In this document: positions 1 to 12,600 of the stretch, piece by piece | How positions within the stretch are numbered: the first letter of the stretch is position 1 | Layout: each line of letters starts with the position of its first letter | Source: Litsea cubeba | Lineage: Eukaryota; Streptophyta; Magnoliopsida; Laurales; Lauraceae | Assembly (NCBI GenBank): GCA_012931725.1 | Contig: CM022950.1 | Span: 60,747,418-60,811,417 of the forward strand | Length of the DNA: 64,000 nt | Direction: 5' to 3' | Position numbers and translations under genes: made by a program | Notes under the pieces: generated by a model | Database searches by the model: none | The model's input: the letters and a program-made list of their open reading frames with translations, nothing else | Told to the model about the DNA's origin: nothing

Positions 1-2630
1 TTTTTTATTTATTTTAAACATGGAATCCTTAATGTAACACTCAGATCCTTTAGAGCACTCTAGTTGGGTGCTTCTTAACATACATGCCTATGAGGACATA
101 GAAATGAAAATGTGAAGAAGAAAATAAATTTGTGGGTAAAGGACAGAGATTTATTCATTAACTGTCTATGCAAACATTAACATAAAATTGTAACCCTCTT
201 GCTAATGTCAAACTTGAGTGAATCAACAGAAATCAAATAGCACTAAAGATCTCTATTGTGCCAAGAATGAGGCCTATCCCACAAGGAGCTACCAACCTCC
301 AACTTGTACAAAGTTATGCAAGGACAAGTCTGGCGACATCGAGCTGCTCTGATTTTCTTTGATTTTCCTTTCTTTGTTAGCCTTTTTTGGAGGCAACCCC
401 TGTAAGGCCTCATGCCTTTATTAGTGGGGTTAGTCACTAATCACTAAGATTTAGGGTGCTTAATTGGGTTTAGTGCCCTAAGCATTAGGATTAGTGGTGT
501 GTGATGCATTAGGTAGTGGGTCTTGCATATCATACTTACTTGGACCTACCTTGGCCCGGTGGCCCAAGGGACTCTCATTATGAGCCCATACCAATTTGCC
601 AAGGACTTTCTTGTAAACTCCCTAACAACTTGGCCTTATGTGCAAAATTCCTAAACGAAAATCCCCTTTTAAACCCTAAAGCCCCATTTCCCAATTTCAT
701 TTCATTCCTTCTCTTCTCTACAACCTCGCTACTCCTTCTCCCCCTATTCCTCCACCAACCAAGCTAGGGCTTCCAAAAGTTTCCAATGCTTCCCCCAAGG
801 CTCAAGAGTCTCCCCATCATCTCCTTCATCTTCCTCCTTTGTCATTCTCATCAATAGGGAAGCAAACCCTCTCTCTAAACTCATGTAGTTTGCTTCTTTC
901 AACACTAGGAGCATGTATTGTTGGTTTATTGTGTTTTCCCTTTCATTTTGGCATGTAGGAAGTGGATTCTTTGCTTGGTTTGAAGTGGGGAGGTTTGAAG
1001 AGCAAGGTTTGAGGTAACCCTAGACTCTAAGAAAGGGGTTTTTGCTCATCTAGGTATGCATTTCTTTGTGATTTTTTTTTCAACTTTTGAGATTATCACT
1101 CTCTAACTGCTATGATTCTATGAATCACAACATAATGGCATCATTGTCCGTTTCATTGTAGATCCATGCTTCCTTTTGATCTTGCATGTATATCTTTTCT
1201 TTTATATATATATATTGTTATTTTTATTTTTGGATTTATGTTATTTAAAAAAAACATTATTACTTATGGAAAACTCATGAAACAACTTGAAAATAGCTTC
1301 ATATTGTTAGATCTAGGTTTCCCATAGATCATTCCAACATATATTGCTTGTTTTTCAATTTTTTTCCTTTTTTTATTTTCGGATGATTTTTGTAAAATAA
1401 AAATATTTTTAACAATTGAATACCATTCAAATGTCTTGAAAAGTTAAATATTCTAGGTCTTCGTTATCTGTAATTTTAGACCCACCAATATAATGGCATT
1501 ATTGTTTTTGCATTATATGACAAGCTATCCTTCCTTGTATGTGTTCCAATACGTGCATTAAGAAAAGTTTACCTCAAGATTTGACTTGATAGGATTCTGG
1601 ACTAAATCTTGTCTTGAGTCACACAATGATTTTATGAGTAACTTAACCCCTTTCTGATACTTTCAGTATACGACCTAATTTCCAATATCCTAACTGATCG
1701 TATCAGAAGAACCTTACTCCAGTTTGTTTCCGGTACCATTTAGTAAATGATGTCGACTGTATTGCCTCATTAAGATTTTATTAGTATTATTATTTTTATT
1801 TTTTATCACCTTCCCAAATTGAGTTATGTGCATCATATCTGTTGCATTTATCAAATTTAAAGTTAGGAGTATGTTCCCAATGGTGCGATTTGTGTGAAAG
1901 CTAGATAGGATTAAGTAAATGCTTCAAGGTTCAAACTCAAGAAGCTGGGCCAGGTAGATGGGTAAGGCTTCGATGATGACGACGACAATGATGACGATGA
2001 CAACGGAGTATAGAAGTTAGTTCAAAATTGGTCATATGCAGTAGGTTTCTTCCATTGCATTTCTCATGATATTTTTTAAGCATACATCACTTCTGAGGTG
2101 CCTTGCCATTGGGCTACTTGACTTTAGGTATAGATCTGGCAAAGTACAAATAGAAAAAATGTCTTTGTGAATGACTAGGGACCTGTTAGTGTTGTTAGTG
2201 TTAAGAATGTGGTTTTCTGCCAATTTGCAGCCTCGACCTGTTGTTACTAATGCTTGCTGACTACAGATTAAAAAAATATATGATGAGTGGTATTACTTTC
2301 TTAAATATTATTCCACTATTTCTCATTGGCTCAGTTGACGATCTGATAATTGTTCTTTGAAATGGCCGGACGAGTTGTCTTTAATAGACATTAGTTAATG
2401 CTGCATTTTGTTTATTGCCATTGTAGAAAAATCAGGAGTAAATTTTCTTGACTCCAAAAATGTCTGAAAGGAGCCAAAAGCAGGCTGAGTTAACAGTGTT
2501 GTGGTTGCAAATTCAAGGATAGAGTTACAGAAAAAGTAAAAAAATATAATTAAGAAAACTTGAATAATGTCTTTCTGAAAAAATACCTATTTGTGAACCC
2601 CGCCTGATGTACTGTTGTTATTTGTTTCAG
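1..2630. other. Noncoding left edge, no gene recognised
   Basis: The stretch is AT-rich with short ORFs only. The part around 420-1060 has a pyrimidine-rich block followed by AAACCCTAA-like text and resembles the promoter-to-leader part of a plant LTR, but I found no paired end, primer-binding site or target duplication. I therefore leave it unnamed. It could equally be the 5' flank or first intron of the membrane-protein locus whose first recognisable exon starts at 2631. Confidence 0.5.
1972..2004. repeat. Degenerate GAT/GAC trinucleotide microsatellite
   Basis: The stretch is an imperfect run of GAT, GAC and AAT triplets. Simple-sequence DNA with no sign of coding use. Confidence 0.6.
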
Positions 2631-2725
2631 TTTTTCCAAAGAGATGGCTTTCAGAGAGATGCATACCAGATAGCCTTCTTCTTGGCAGTTGTCTATTTTG
2701 TTGTACAGTTCTTGCGGACGACCCT
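2631..2725 (+). pseudogene. Exon with first transmembrane helix
   Basis: An acceptor TTTGTTTCAG precedes the exon and GTAAAT follows it. The frame from 2631 encodes a short polar stretch (FFQRDGFQRDAYQ) and then a hydrophobic segment of about 17 residues (IAFFLAVVYFVVQFL) ending in RTT, which reads as a signal-anchor type helix. It is on the same strand as, and upstream of, the glycosylated-domain exon, which fits one gene. Linking it to that gene is inference: the connecting exon was not identified with certainty. A short open stretch at 4707-4802 is a weak candidate. Confidence 0.5.
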
Positions 2726-3010
2726 GTAAATGTGAAACTCAACTCCCCTTTTTGTAATTGTTACTACTACTGTAATTATTTTGTATATCATAATTACAAG
2801 AACTGGGTTATGTTCAATGCTCCCTAAAATTGGATTACTTCCCTATTTAAAGTTCTCTATTTTGTTGTACAGTTCTTGGAGATGACCCTATAATGTGTAC
2901 TCCACTTTGCTTCTTACCCATTTTATAATTGTTACTGCTATTAAGTCATAATTACAAGAACAGTATTATGTTCCATGCTCCCTTTTAAGTTGGATGGCTT
3001 TTCTATTAAA
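2692..3010 (+). repeat. 163-bp tandem duplication across an exon end
   Basis: Copy 1 (2692-2854) and copy 2 (2855-3010) both run from TCTATTTTGTTGTACAG through a CAAGAAC...TTATGTT block to ATGCTCCCT. The duplicated unit includes the last 34 nt of the exon and its donor. In copy 2 the donor GT has become AT (CCCTATAATG), so only the first copy can splice. Confidence 0.75.
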
Positions 3011-4976
3011 AAAAGCACTGGGACTCTTGGGAAAATGAGCCTTTTCATGATTTATTGTAACACATGATTTAAGAATAGCAGATGTGAGTTGGATAGAGGA
3101 GAAAATTCAAACAACCCAAAAATGGTAAGCTACACTTTCAATCATTACACAAATGGGGAGATGAACGAGGACAATATTACCATAGAAGCTTACTTTGATC
3201 AATTTTATAGTATGTTATTATCTCAGAGCAACATCTCAGCAAGCATGAAGTTGTTGCTTCTGTAAGATTCTATGGGTGAATTTAGGAGCGTGGAATAAGT
3301 TCCCTCTTTTTCCTAGAAATGTTTTACTCTTGAATCTTTGAGCCATGTATCATTGTGTGAAAAGTAAATGGTTAATAAGGCCAACTTTGATTTATCAAGA
3401 GTGGTTAGTTAGAATGTACTCACTGCGCTTGGCAGCCACTAACCATCTATCAGAAGCATGTATAAAAAGAAAAGAAAAGAGCAAGCCTGTAAAGCCAGCG
3501 CAATGGACTGCATCTGTTCTGCTGGTTCTTGATGAACAAAAAGGGACCTAGGAACAAGGGTACATCCATTTGAAAGATCTGTGAACAAGGTATGGCCCTT
3601 GGAGAAATTGGTTTAGAATGCATGAAATCCTAAATCCATATCCTTTTAAATCATTTTTCTAGAAACAGGTTGAAGATCGATGTTTGGGAGGGATTTGTCC
3701 AACTGATTTCACTTTCTTAGCCAATGCCAAAACCGTTGTGTATCTTGCAATATATTGATTTGTCACTGATGTATGGGTTTGCTTCGGCCCATTTTTACTA
3801 TAAGGACTTTTGAAAAAAAAATCAGAAAATAAATAACTACAATTTTGATTGCTTTTAGAGTGCTTTAGACGTAAAGAACATATAAAATAAAGTTGGTGAG
3901 ACTAATTTCCATTATGTTTTGTGTTGGACTAAAAATAGAAAATTGGTAGCAGCTGAAACTCTCTGATGGTGATATGACAAATTGACATGAAAAAAGGATG
4001 TTTGAAAAATAAGAAATTCTCTGAACTGTTGGGTCAACTTGGTCTTTCAGCAGGTTATTACCATTTCCTATTGAATTTGACATTTTGGGTGGTTTGGGCC
4101 TGTTTGGATTTGGTGCGGGAGTCAGATTCTTATTAGATTAGGCAATTAGATCAGCCAATTGTTAAGATAATGGAATGGAGGGTGACATTGGATCATACAA
4201 TGAATGACAAACTAACCCAAAATCAAATAGTTGGAACCAGTTGAATTTATTAGCTTGCCAGAATGAGTGAATAAAAAACTAAAGACCTTGATAATATAAT
4301 GTGCATTAAAGATGAAAATGATAGGATCTTGGTGAAAGAAAAAGATGTCATACTTGGATGATAAACACATTTGAAAGAACTATTAAATACAAGAGATGAG
4401 AATGAAGTTAATTACGAGTCATAACCGAATTACAGTATGATCAATGCAATATCGTGAATAGAAATAAAGATGACCTTAACAAGGATAAAGAGGAATAGAG
4501 CATTAGGACCACATTACATACCCGGAGATGCATGATGTTGTTGGTGACATTGGTATTGATTGGTTAACTGAATTGTTTGATGATGGAAAGTTTTTGGAAG
4601 TTTACGTTTGTATTATTTGTGGCAATTTTATTGTGGAAAACTAGATAATTTTCTGAAAGATTTTGATTTTAATTTGGTTTGATACATAAACATTAGGAAC
4701 TAAAATATGTCTTCGATGGGTAGAACATCTGTTTTCGATGTAGGAGGATCAAAAAGTTGTCAGGAAGCGGAAAACAGAGCTGGGTGGAACTCTCTGTTGC
4801 AAGTTCGATACTTTTCATTGGTTTGTTTTCTGTGTGAGTGGCTAATGTGCTTTTATTTCATGGTTTTCAGTAGAAAGTTTTATCAAATTTTTCTAGGCTT
4901 CAGCAAACTGTCAGTATGTGTTTGATTCTTAGCATCTAGATCTTCTATTGATTTGAAATTGTTCATGCTATTGCAG
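3011..4976. other. Intron-like DNA, no firm exon
   Basis: AT-rich sequence between two exons of the broken membrane-protein gene. The only passage with protein-like composition is 4707-4802 (encodes VGGSKSCQEAENRAGWNSLL and ends in CAA before GT), which could be a further exon but has no supporting match. Confidence 0.4.
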
Positions 4977-5676
4977 GTTGCTATATCAGATTCTTACAAA
5001 AAGAACCGTTGAGGTGCATAATGTGAAACCAACAAATGCACCGTTTGCTCTCCTTCGTCAATGATATGGATTTTAACATAACTGCAGTTTCTAGCATGAC
5101 TTGTTCCCATTTATGATGTCTTGGTACTTTGGTTGTTGGGAGTCCTGGTTCCATAGACTATAGAGTATCCCCTTTGTCAATCTTTGCAAACTACACTTGC
5201 CAGAACACAAGCATGGGCCCAACTATTAATCTAAAATGCAACAGTTGTCAGGTTCCTCGAGACAGTTTCTATGTTTCATGGCAGTTTGTTGACCTTCCAA
5301 ATAACCCCGCTACTGCTGTGGGTTTTGAGTTCAACCTTACAACAAAGAAACATGGTGACAGTAAACACGTGAGCTTCGTCAGCGGCAAACTGAAGTCTGA
5401 TAGTATTGTGGATGACAAGCCATATACATTTAGAGGGTCTGAATGTAAATATATTGAAATTTCATTTGTTTCCCTGGATATATCGCAATTTTAATAACCT
5501 AAGCCTCATCCAGCCTCTCTTTCACGAGTTTGTTTCGGGTTCATCCTTCTTTGACACTAACAAGCTCCAAGCCTCTCTTCAGAGTTCAAAAGATGGATTA
5601 ATCAATACCACTGTGCATGTCAACTTTATTTCTGACTACATTATTGAGATTAACAATGAGAGCATCGTGGGACCTG
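4977..5676 (+). pseudogene. Exon for glycosylated extracytosolic domain, three lesions
   Basis: The acceptor is TATTGCAG and the donor GTGAGA. The reading starts in one frame (LLYQILTKRTVEVHN), shifts near 5043 where two bases appear to be missing, then continues (SFVNDMDFNITAVSSMTC) to a TGA at 5114-5116. It runs on through NYTCQNTS, LKCNSCQVPRD and WQFVDLP to FRG, and shifts once more near 5441 before VNILKFHLFPW and LIQPLFHEFV. Cys pairs and several NxS/T sequons suggest a secreted-side domain. Protein-like composition on both sides of each break shows these are lesions and not introns. Confidence 0.7.
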
Positions 5677-5989
5677 GTGAGAATTCTTTCTCATGTATAT
5701 AAGCCATTGTGATCTTTTCCATGGATTCCTCCTTTTATTTGTCAATTACATGTTCTCCTTACTTATGTATTCCCTTTAGTATCTCTAAGACATACAGTAT
5801 TGCAGATACCATTTTATTTGGACTCTTAGTTCTTCTTCTTTCTTCTCTTAGACTGATTCACAGAGAGCTTTTCACTGTTTTTTTTTTTTTTTTTGGGATA
5901 TTGAGTTCTACATGCTCGATGATATAAGATCAATATGCTTATGAGAAATAATATATGAATCAATGGGTGGCTCGAGGCATTGTGTACAT

Positions 5990-7200
5990 AGAAGAGGAGA
6001 ATTCTTCGTATGGTTTTCAATGATCTAGAAAAAGTCTACAGCAGGGTACCTAGAGACTTGATTTAGTGGGTGTAGATAAAATGAGTGTTTCTAGATGTTA
6101 TATTGACATCATTATAGAAACATATAAGGGAGCGGTTATGAGTTTGAGAAGTACTCACGGAGAGAGAGGTAAGTTTCTAGTAACCATTAGTTTGCATCAA
6201 GGGTCAACTCTAAGCCATTATCTCTTTTATTTTTTTTTATTTTAGACGAGTTAACTGCTCATATTCAAGGGGAGGTACCTTGGTGTATTGATGCGGAGCG
6301 GGGACGGAGGGACTGGAGATGAAGGGTGGACTGGATAGGTTAGGCTTCGCACCTGAAAATCTTGGTCTCATGCCAGACTCCCCATCGCGGGTGAGGAAGA
6401 AGAGAGAACTTGGGACAACCCAAAATCACTCGATAAAAATTTCATTAATCATTCACTAAAGCCAAATGAGGCATTACAATGCTTAAATAGATAAAAGACT
6501 AACCCTAAAACTAAAACTAATCTAGACCATCCAAACACATTGGTGGTCAGGATTAAAACATCCAACATAAACCATAAAATAGCATAAAAATAAACCCTAA
6601 TGAACTAAAACATGAAAATAACTGGATTGGGCCCAAAGAGCTTGGTCGAGATAGGTGGGTTGGGGCCAAAGGCAGGTCGACCCATGGGGACCATGGGTCT
6701 GTCTTGCATCATGTATGTTGTTTGCAGATGATAGCTTGTTGGTAGATGAATCAGCAGATAATGTGAATACGAAACTTGAGAGATGACAGGAAGGTTAAGA
6801 ATCCAAGGTCTCTAAAATAAGTCGACCAAAATACCAAATATATGAATTGCCGCTTTAATAGGGACGTGCAAAGAGTTGAAACTCTTATGAGATTTGAAGC
6901 TTAAGAGATACCACAAAGAGATTCATTCTGATACCTTAGCTTTATAAGGAGCTATTTTCAAGATTACATGTGCTTTTTTGTCATGATGTTAGATTGGTCA
7001 ACAATATGGCAGATGTTTAGCTAAATGGGGGGGCGAATATATTGCTTGTGTGGGTGGGTTTGATTTTGTAATTGTAGTTGGGAGGTGGGGCGAGAGTGGC
7101 TAATGATTTTATACCCTTGTTATTTTTTCTGTTGGTATTTTTTGTGTACGGATTCTTACCTTCTTTAATAAAAAGGTTTACACGTTACTCATCAATATAT
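5990..7200 (+). mobile_element. LINE fragment, reverse-transcriptase part and 3' end
   Basis: Plus-strand text reads as decayed LINE reverse transcriptase: MVFNDLEKVYSRVPRDL near 6011-6065, CIKGQL near 6196, LDELTAHIQGEVPW near 6243-6283 and LFADDSLLVDES near 6720-6755. The last is the catalytic box (FADD) of plant L1-like LINEs. Stops and frameshifts are many. The element is truncated at its 5' side, which is usual for LINEs. It seems to end in a TA/GA-rich tail near 7190-7254. A solo LTR interrupts it exactly between the EVPW and LFADD motifs. Confidence 0.7.
6289..6711. mobile_element. Solo LTR, 423 bp, with 5-bp target duplication
   Basis: It begins TGATGCGG and ends TTGCATCA, so TG...CA with TGATGC/GCATCA inverted ends. 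TGTAT flanks both sides (6284-6288 and 6712-6716). Taking out the LTR and one TGTAT restores the LINE frame exactly (tryptophan, cysteine, methionine, leucine before FADD). No internal region is present, so it is a solo LTR formed by LTR-LTR recombination. Its family and orientation are unknown. Confidence 0.85.
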
Positions 7201-7221
7201 ATATGTATATATATAGAGAGA

Positions 7222-7254
<33 letters not shown>
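7188..7254. repeat. TA/GA microsatellite ending in a 31-nt G run
   Basis: TA repeats pass into GA repeats and then into an unbroken run of 31 G (7224-7254). It lies at the end of the LINE fragment. Homopolymers of this length are prone to length error in reads. Confidence 0.8.
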
Positions 7255-7255
<1 letters not shown>

Positions 7256-7605
7256 GTTAATATTCTACTAAGAGGTACCTCTCACGGATTTGCATTAAAG
7301 GTAACCTTTTTACCACCACATGGGACACCCCATGATAAAGCCAACCCCCTCACACTCGCTATCCCCCCATGAATTAACAGTCATTCTAATTCAATGCAAA
7401 CCTGAATTATTCACTATTGGATTAGAGGCCTCAAAATTTAACATTTTCTTAATTTACATTTTTTAATGAAATTTAATCTAGTGGTGAGTATAAATGTATA
7501 ATTCAGATTAGTGTCAAATTAGGGTAAATGCTAATTCATTTTTCTTTTGGGGGGTGTTTGAGTATGAGTGGGTTGGATTCGTCATGGGGTACCTATTATA
7601 TATAT

Positions 7606-7608
<3 letters not shown>

Positions 7609-7645
<37 letters not shown>
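7609..7645. repeat. (GA)n microsatellite
   Basis: About 18 uninterrupted GA units follow a short TA repeat. Confidence 0.9.
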
Positions 7646-7648
<3 letters not shown>

Positions 7649-7988
7649 AGGGCATACTTCATGACATCGTGAGATTAAGAAACTTCAATATCTGCAAATG
7701 GTTGATGTCAAAATTTTAGCCTAAGATCCCAACCTGGTCTTCCCCTGTTAATGTGGTAGGTAAAATAACACTGAAAATGGGAGACTTACAATATGCTTTA
7801 CTTGCGTAGACATTTGTGAATCTAGTTGCACCTGTTGTTTATTAGTCATCAATTTAATGTAATTTGTTTCGTAGTTTATTTTATTTATTTATTTATTTAT
7901 TATTATTGCAATTCATGTTCATGATAAATTTATATTTTCTAATGAGTAATGATAATATGAGGTCATCTAATATTCTTTAATGATGCAG

Positions 7989-8059
7989 TGAGCTTCCTTG
8001 CTGATCTTGGTGGCCTCTATGCTGTCAGTTTTATCATTTTCCTTTTCTTATTATTACAA
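7989..8059 (+). pseudogene. Exon with second transmembrane helix
   Basis: The exon is 71 nt, with acceptor GATGCAG and donor GTAAGT. With the G carried from the upstream exon it makes exactly 24 codons: VSFLADLGGLY, then a hydrophobic segment (AVSFIIFLFLLLQ). It would place the following basic exons in the cytosol. The next exon lies 8.5 kb away because a copia element sits in the intron. Confidence 0.65.
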
Positions 8060-8292
8060 GTAAGTTCGATGGTCATTTTGCATCATTTCATTCAAGTTTT
8101 CTTCACTTATTATGATTATTTATTATTTCTCATTCCCTTCTAATTAGGGTGCCGAACTTTGTGTTTTTTCCCCAGTTCTCTCTGTGTGTTATAACTCTTT
8201 TATGTTTGCACTTCTTTTTTCTTTGTTCTATTGGGCTTCTCTTCAATTTATCTTTTTTAATATAATTTAATGTTACCTTGCACCCCACCCCC

Positions 8293-8600
8293 TGTTAAAG
8301 TGTAAACTTGTATGATAATAGACTCAGCCCACTTGTATGATAATAGGCCCAGCCCACTTGTATATATGGGATCTAGTCAGAAGATAACTACGTATATACT
8401 AGGATGTCTTTCCATTCTTAGAGATCTAATTAGATCTTGATTCCATGATTTGTAGTGATTTGTAGCCTAAACTTAGGCAATGTAAAGTCTATATAAAGAA
8501 GAGAAATCCAAGAAGATGGGACATCGAGTGAGAATACATTTTCACAGAATTCTCTTTTCTCTCTCGTTTAAGTATTCTTTCAATCTGCCTGTAACTGACA
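8293..8600 (+). repeat. 5' LTR of the young copia element
   Basis: Starts TGTTAAAG and ends AACTGACA. It holds a short internal direct repeat (TTGTATGATAATAG, twice) and a TATA-like box at 8490-8497, with transcription expected shortly downstream. Confidence 0.95.
8490..8497 (+). promoter_or_regulatory. TATA box in copia 5' LTR
   Basis: TATATAAA lies about 104 bp before the LTR end, a usual place for the U3 promoter of a plant copia LTR. Inferred from position and consensus only. Confidence 0.55.
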
Positions 8601-8612
8601 TGGTATCAGAGC
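8601..8612 (+). other. Primer-binding site (initiator Met tRNA type)
   Basis: TGGTATCAGAGC directly abuts the LTR. This is the standard plant copia primer site, complementary to the 3' end of initiator methionine tRNA. Confidence 0.9.
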
Positions 8613-9602
8613 TTGAGATCTAGGAGATCTTCTTCCTTCTTCATTTTGAGAGATTTCTAAAGCTTCGTTTCTTCTCTTATCTCTGCCTAGGATATTGTTC
8701 TTCTTCTGGAAGTCATTCCGAGTCTATTCCTGCCATCTGATCGTCTGTGATCATCCCTGATCACATCTGATCAGACGTGGCCCACTTTTTGATCATCATC
8801 ATCATCACAGCAGAAGCAGCCCACAGTATTCGTCTTGTTATTCTCTTATTTATGAAGATTTTTTCATGATTTTTGGATCATCAGAAGTAGGGTTTCCAAC
8901 CCATTTTGTGATATTTCAGTTTTGACGGACAGTTTCCATCACAGCCGTTCAACTTTGTGGATCTTGCTCCTTTTTGCATAGGATTTTTCCCCTGGGTTGC
9001 AGAAAAACATTGTTCTTCCATCCCCAACACCTGATCCAGTCCCTGATCATCTAAGCTGGGCCCACGTGGAAATCGATCCACTGTCGACAGGGACGATTTC
9101 GGCCAAAACGTCTCTGTTTCGCTCACTTACAACTGTGGACCATTTGCGATCATCATGGATCATCAAACAACTACTACAGCAGTGGTTGACTGGGTTTTCT
9201 AAGAATTCTGGTGTTTTTTCTGGATTTTTCAATCAATTTTTGAGGTATTTTCCAGCCAGTTCTTCCTCTGACGATTGTGATTTTTCTGTATCAAATAGTT
9301 TTCATCACAGCCGTCCAGATTTTTGGATTTTTATCTAAATCTCATCAGATTTTGGCCTGAAGGAAGAATTTTTGGACTTCTTCCAGATATTCTTATCTGA
9401 TCTATGATTAGATCTGTTTCTGGGGTCCACGCACAGATTCTACACCTGATATTAAGGTCGTCTGGGCACCTTTTTTGCATTTTTTGTTGCTTTCTGTTGC
9501 TGAACTGATTAACAGACTATCTTCTGCTATTGTGAACCATCGTGGAACATCTGTATCAGTGGAATCTATTGTATCAGTCCAGTTGACTGGTGGTTATTCA
9601 TT
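8613..9602 (+). other. Copia leader with duplicated module
   Basis: About 1 kb of untranslated leader lies between primer site and gag. It is rich in GATCATC/TGATCA words and appears to contain the same module twice (about 8740-9110 and 9140-9470). In each, a TGATC-rich start is followed by GATTTTT text, TTTCATCACAGCCG or close to it, and a GTCCACG/GCCCACG block. A similar duplicated module lies in the leader of the second copia element (29554-30860). Confidence 0.55.
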
Positions 9603-12600
9603 ATGGAGAAAGGAGATATTAAATTGATCAAGTTTAATGGTAAAAATTATACCACTTGGGCTTTTCAATTTCAAATTTACCTTAAGGGTAAAGAACTCTG
9701 GGGACATATTGATGATTCAGATTCCAGACCTACTGATGACAAGCTCCTTGCTCAATGGGGTATTTAAAGATTGGCAGATCATGACATGGATATTGGGGTC
9801 CGTCGAGGCTCAGTTTATCCTGAACCTTCGCCCATACAGGACTGCCAAAGAAATGTGGCTTTATTTAAAGAAGATATATTTGCAAGAAAATTCTGCTCGC
9901 AGGTTTCATTTAGAACATGAAATCTCGCAGTTTGTTCAAGGGACCTTGTCAATACAGGATTACTACTCTCAGTTTACAAGTTTGTGGACTGATTACGCTG
10001 AGCTTATTTATGTTGACCACCCTGCTGCTGCCTTAGCATCTATTCAAGGGATACATCAGACGAGTCAGCGAGATCAGTTTCTAATGAAATTACGACCACA
10101 ATTTGAAACTGTCCGCTCAAACTTAATGAGCCAGGTGCCATCTCCTTCACTTGAATCATGTCTTGGCGAACTCCTTAGAGAGGAACAGCGCTTGGTGACT
10201 CAGACGGCACTTACACAGAATGCTCCTCAAGTTACTCCTATCGATGTTGCTTATGTTGCCAGGGGTAAGCCTCCAGCCCGGGACATGAGCAAGGTCAAAT
10301 GTTTTTGCTGCCATAAAATGGGACATGTTTCCACTCAGTGCAACCAGAAGTTTTGTTCCTACTGCAAAACCAAAGGTCATGTTCTTCCAGAATGCCGGAC
10401 GAGACCTCAGAATCGAGCACCGCAACAGAGAGCATACTCTGCACATATTCCTGAAGCTTCTTCACCAGTCATGCCTGCACCACATACTGAAACTTCTTCT
10501 TCTACCCTCACTCCTGAAATGGTCCAGCAAATGATCATAAATGCTTTCTCTGCACTTGGCTTATCAGGTAAACCAAAATCTTCGGTTTCTACCTGGTATA
10601 TTGATTCAGGGGCCTCCAATCACATGACACACTCTCCTGCCAATCTGACTCATATTAGGGAGTATGATGGAGACCTCTGCATCAATACTGCTGATGGTGG
10701 TAATATTCCAATTTCTGCTGTTGGACAGGTCCCTCACTCCTTACCTTTGCATAATGTTTTTCTTTCCCCTCGCTTAACCACAAATTTGTTATCAGTTGGT
10801 CAACTTGTTGATAGTAATTGCTCCATCTTGTTTTCTCGCGCTGGTTGTGTTGTGCAGGATCAAGTATCGGGGAAGGTGCTAGCGAAGGGTCCTAAGCAGG
10901 GGCGACTGTTTCCCCTCCAGATTTCGTCAAAACAACATCTTCCTTCAGAGTCTGCTTTGTTTTCCCATTCTAGTCATAATAAATGCCAGTTGTGGCATAA
11001 TCGTTTAGGACATCCTAATTCCAAAACTTTGATGTTTTTATTAAATTCTGGTTTAATTAATGATAATAAAGTTTCTTTTCAGGATGTTTCTTTTAATTGT
11101 GATAGTTGCAAGATGGGGAAAGGGAAAACCCTTCCTTTTCCTCTTCATGATTCTTTAGCAATGAAATGTTTTGATATTGTTCATAGTGATGTGTGGGGTA
11201 TTGCACCTGTTATCTCTCATTCTCATTATAAATACTTTGTTACATTCATTGATGATTATAGTCGTTTTACTTGGATTTATTTTTTGCATGCTAAGTCTGA
11301 TGTTTTCTCGGTTTTTAAAGTTTTCTTATCTTATGTTGAAAATCAATTTTCCACCACCATTAAAATTCTTCGGTCTGATTCAGGGGGGCAGTATGTTTCT
11401 AAGGACTTCCAAACATTTTTGCAATCCAAAGGCATTATCTCTCAGCGATCTTGTCCTTACACCCCTCAACAAAATGGTGTGTCTGAACGAAAAAACCGAC
11501 ATCTCTTGGATATTGCTCGATCACTTTTGTTAGCATCTTCTGTTCCAACTAGGTTTTGGCCTGAAGCCCTCTCAACCGCTGTGCATGTCATAAATCGGCT
11601 ACCTTCATCTAAATTAGACAAACAGACACCGTTTTATAGACTTTTTCAAAAGAATCCACTCTATGATCATCTTCGTCCTTTTGGGTGTGTTTGTTTTGTT
11701 CTTCTTCCTCCCACTGAGCGCACTAAGTTAACAGCTCAATCATCCATCTGTGCTTTTCTTGGTTATGCTCTTAATCAAAAAGGCTATATCTGTTATGATT
11801 CTAAAGCCAACAGAATTCGAGTATCTCGCAATGTCGTGTTTTTTGAAAAACAATATTTTTTTCCGAGACATGGTGATTCGAATGACTCAGTCTCGTTCTC
11901 CTTTTTACCATCATTTTCAGATACAATGCCTTCACCTGTTACTCGTTTCAAGCCGAATTTTGTGTATAAACGACGGAATGTTACAGGTGTTCCTGCCTCT
12001 GGGTCTCTCGCTACGCCTACCCTGACTACAACTGATCCTGAACCTGATCCACCTCCGGAGTCTTCTGCTCCTGATCCTGCATCTAATCCAACCCCGGAGC
12101 CTCTTGCTCTTCGCCGATCTATTCACCACACAAAGCCACCTGATCGATATGGATTTACTCATGCTTCTTTATTAACCACTTTGTCTTCTATTTCTATCCC
12201 TAACTCGTACTCTCAGGCAGTGCAGCATGATTGTTGGATAAAGGCTATGCAGGAAGAACTTACTGCTCTTCAAACAAATCATACATGGGACATTGTTACC
12301 TGTCCTTCATCTGTCAAACCCATTGGATGCAAGTGGGTATACTCAGTGAAATTGAAGTCTGATGGATCCTTGGATCGCTATAAAGCCCGTCTAGTTGCAC
12401 TTGGAAACAGGCAGGAGTATGGTATCGACTATGAGGAGACTTTTGCTCCGGTGGCCAAAATGACAACTGTCCGTACAGTTGTCGCAATAGCTGCCTCTCA
12501 GTCATGGCCTCTATACCAGATGGATGTGAAGAATGCATTTCTTCATGGGGATCTTAAAGAAGAAGTATACATGCGTCTCCCTAATGGCATTCCTTCTTCT

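Larger units (their letters stand above)
5677..7988. other. Intron invaded by a LINE and a solo LTR
   Basis: The intron runs from donor GTGAGA at 5677 to acceptor TGATGCAG ending at 7988. It contains a T-rich run near 5877-5894, a LINE fragment, a solo LTR inside it, a 31-nt G run and a GA microsatellite. Phase is kept across it: the last G of the upstream exon plus TG gives a Val codon. Confidence 0.65.

Noticed and set aside
516..767. 83-codon ORF near the left edge
   Set aside because: Composition follows CT-rich noncoding text; no family signature and no splice or start context.
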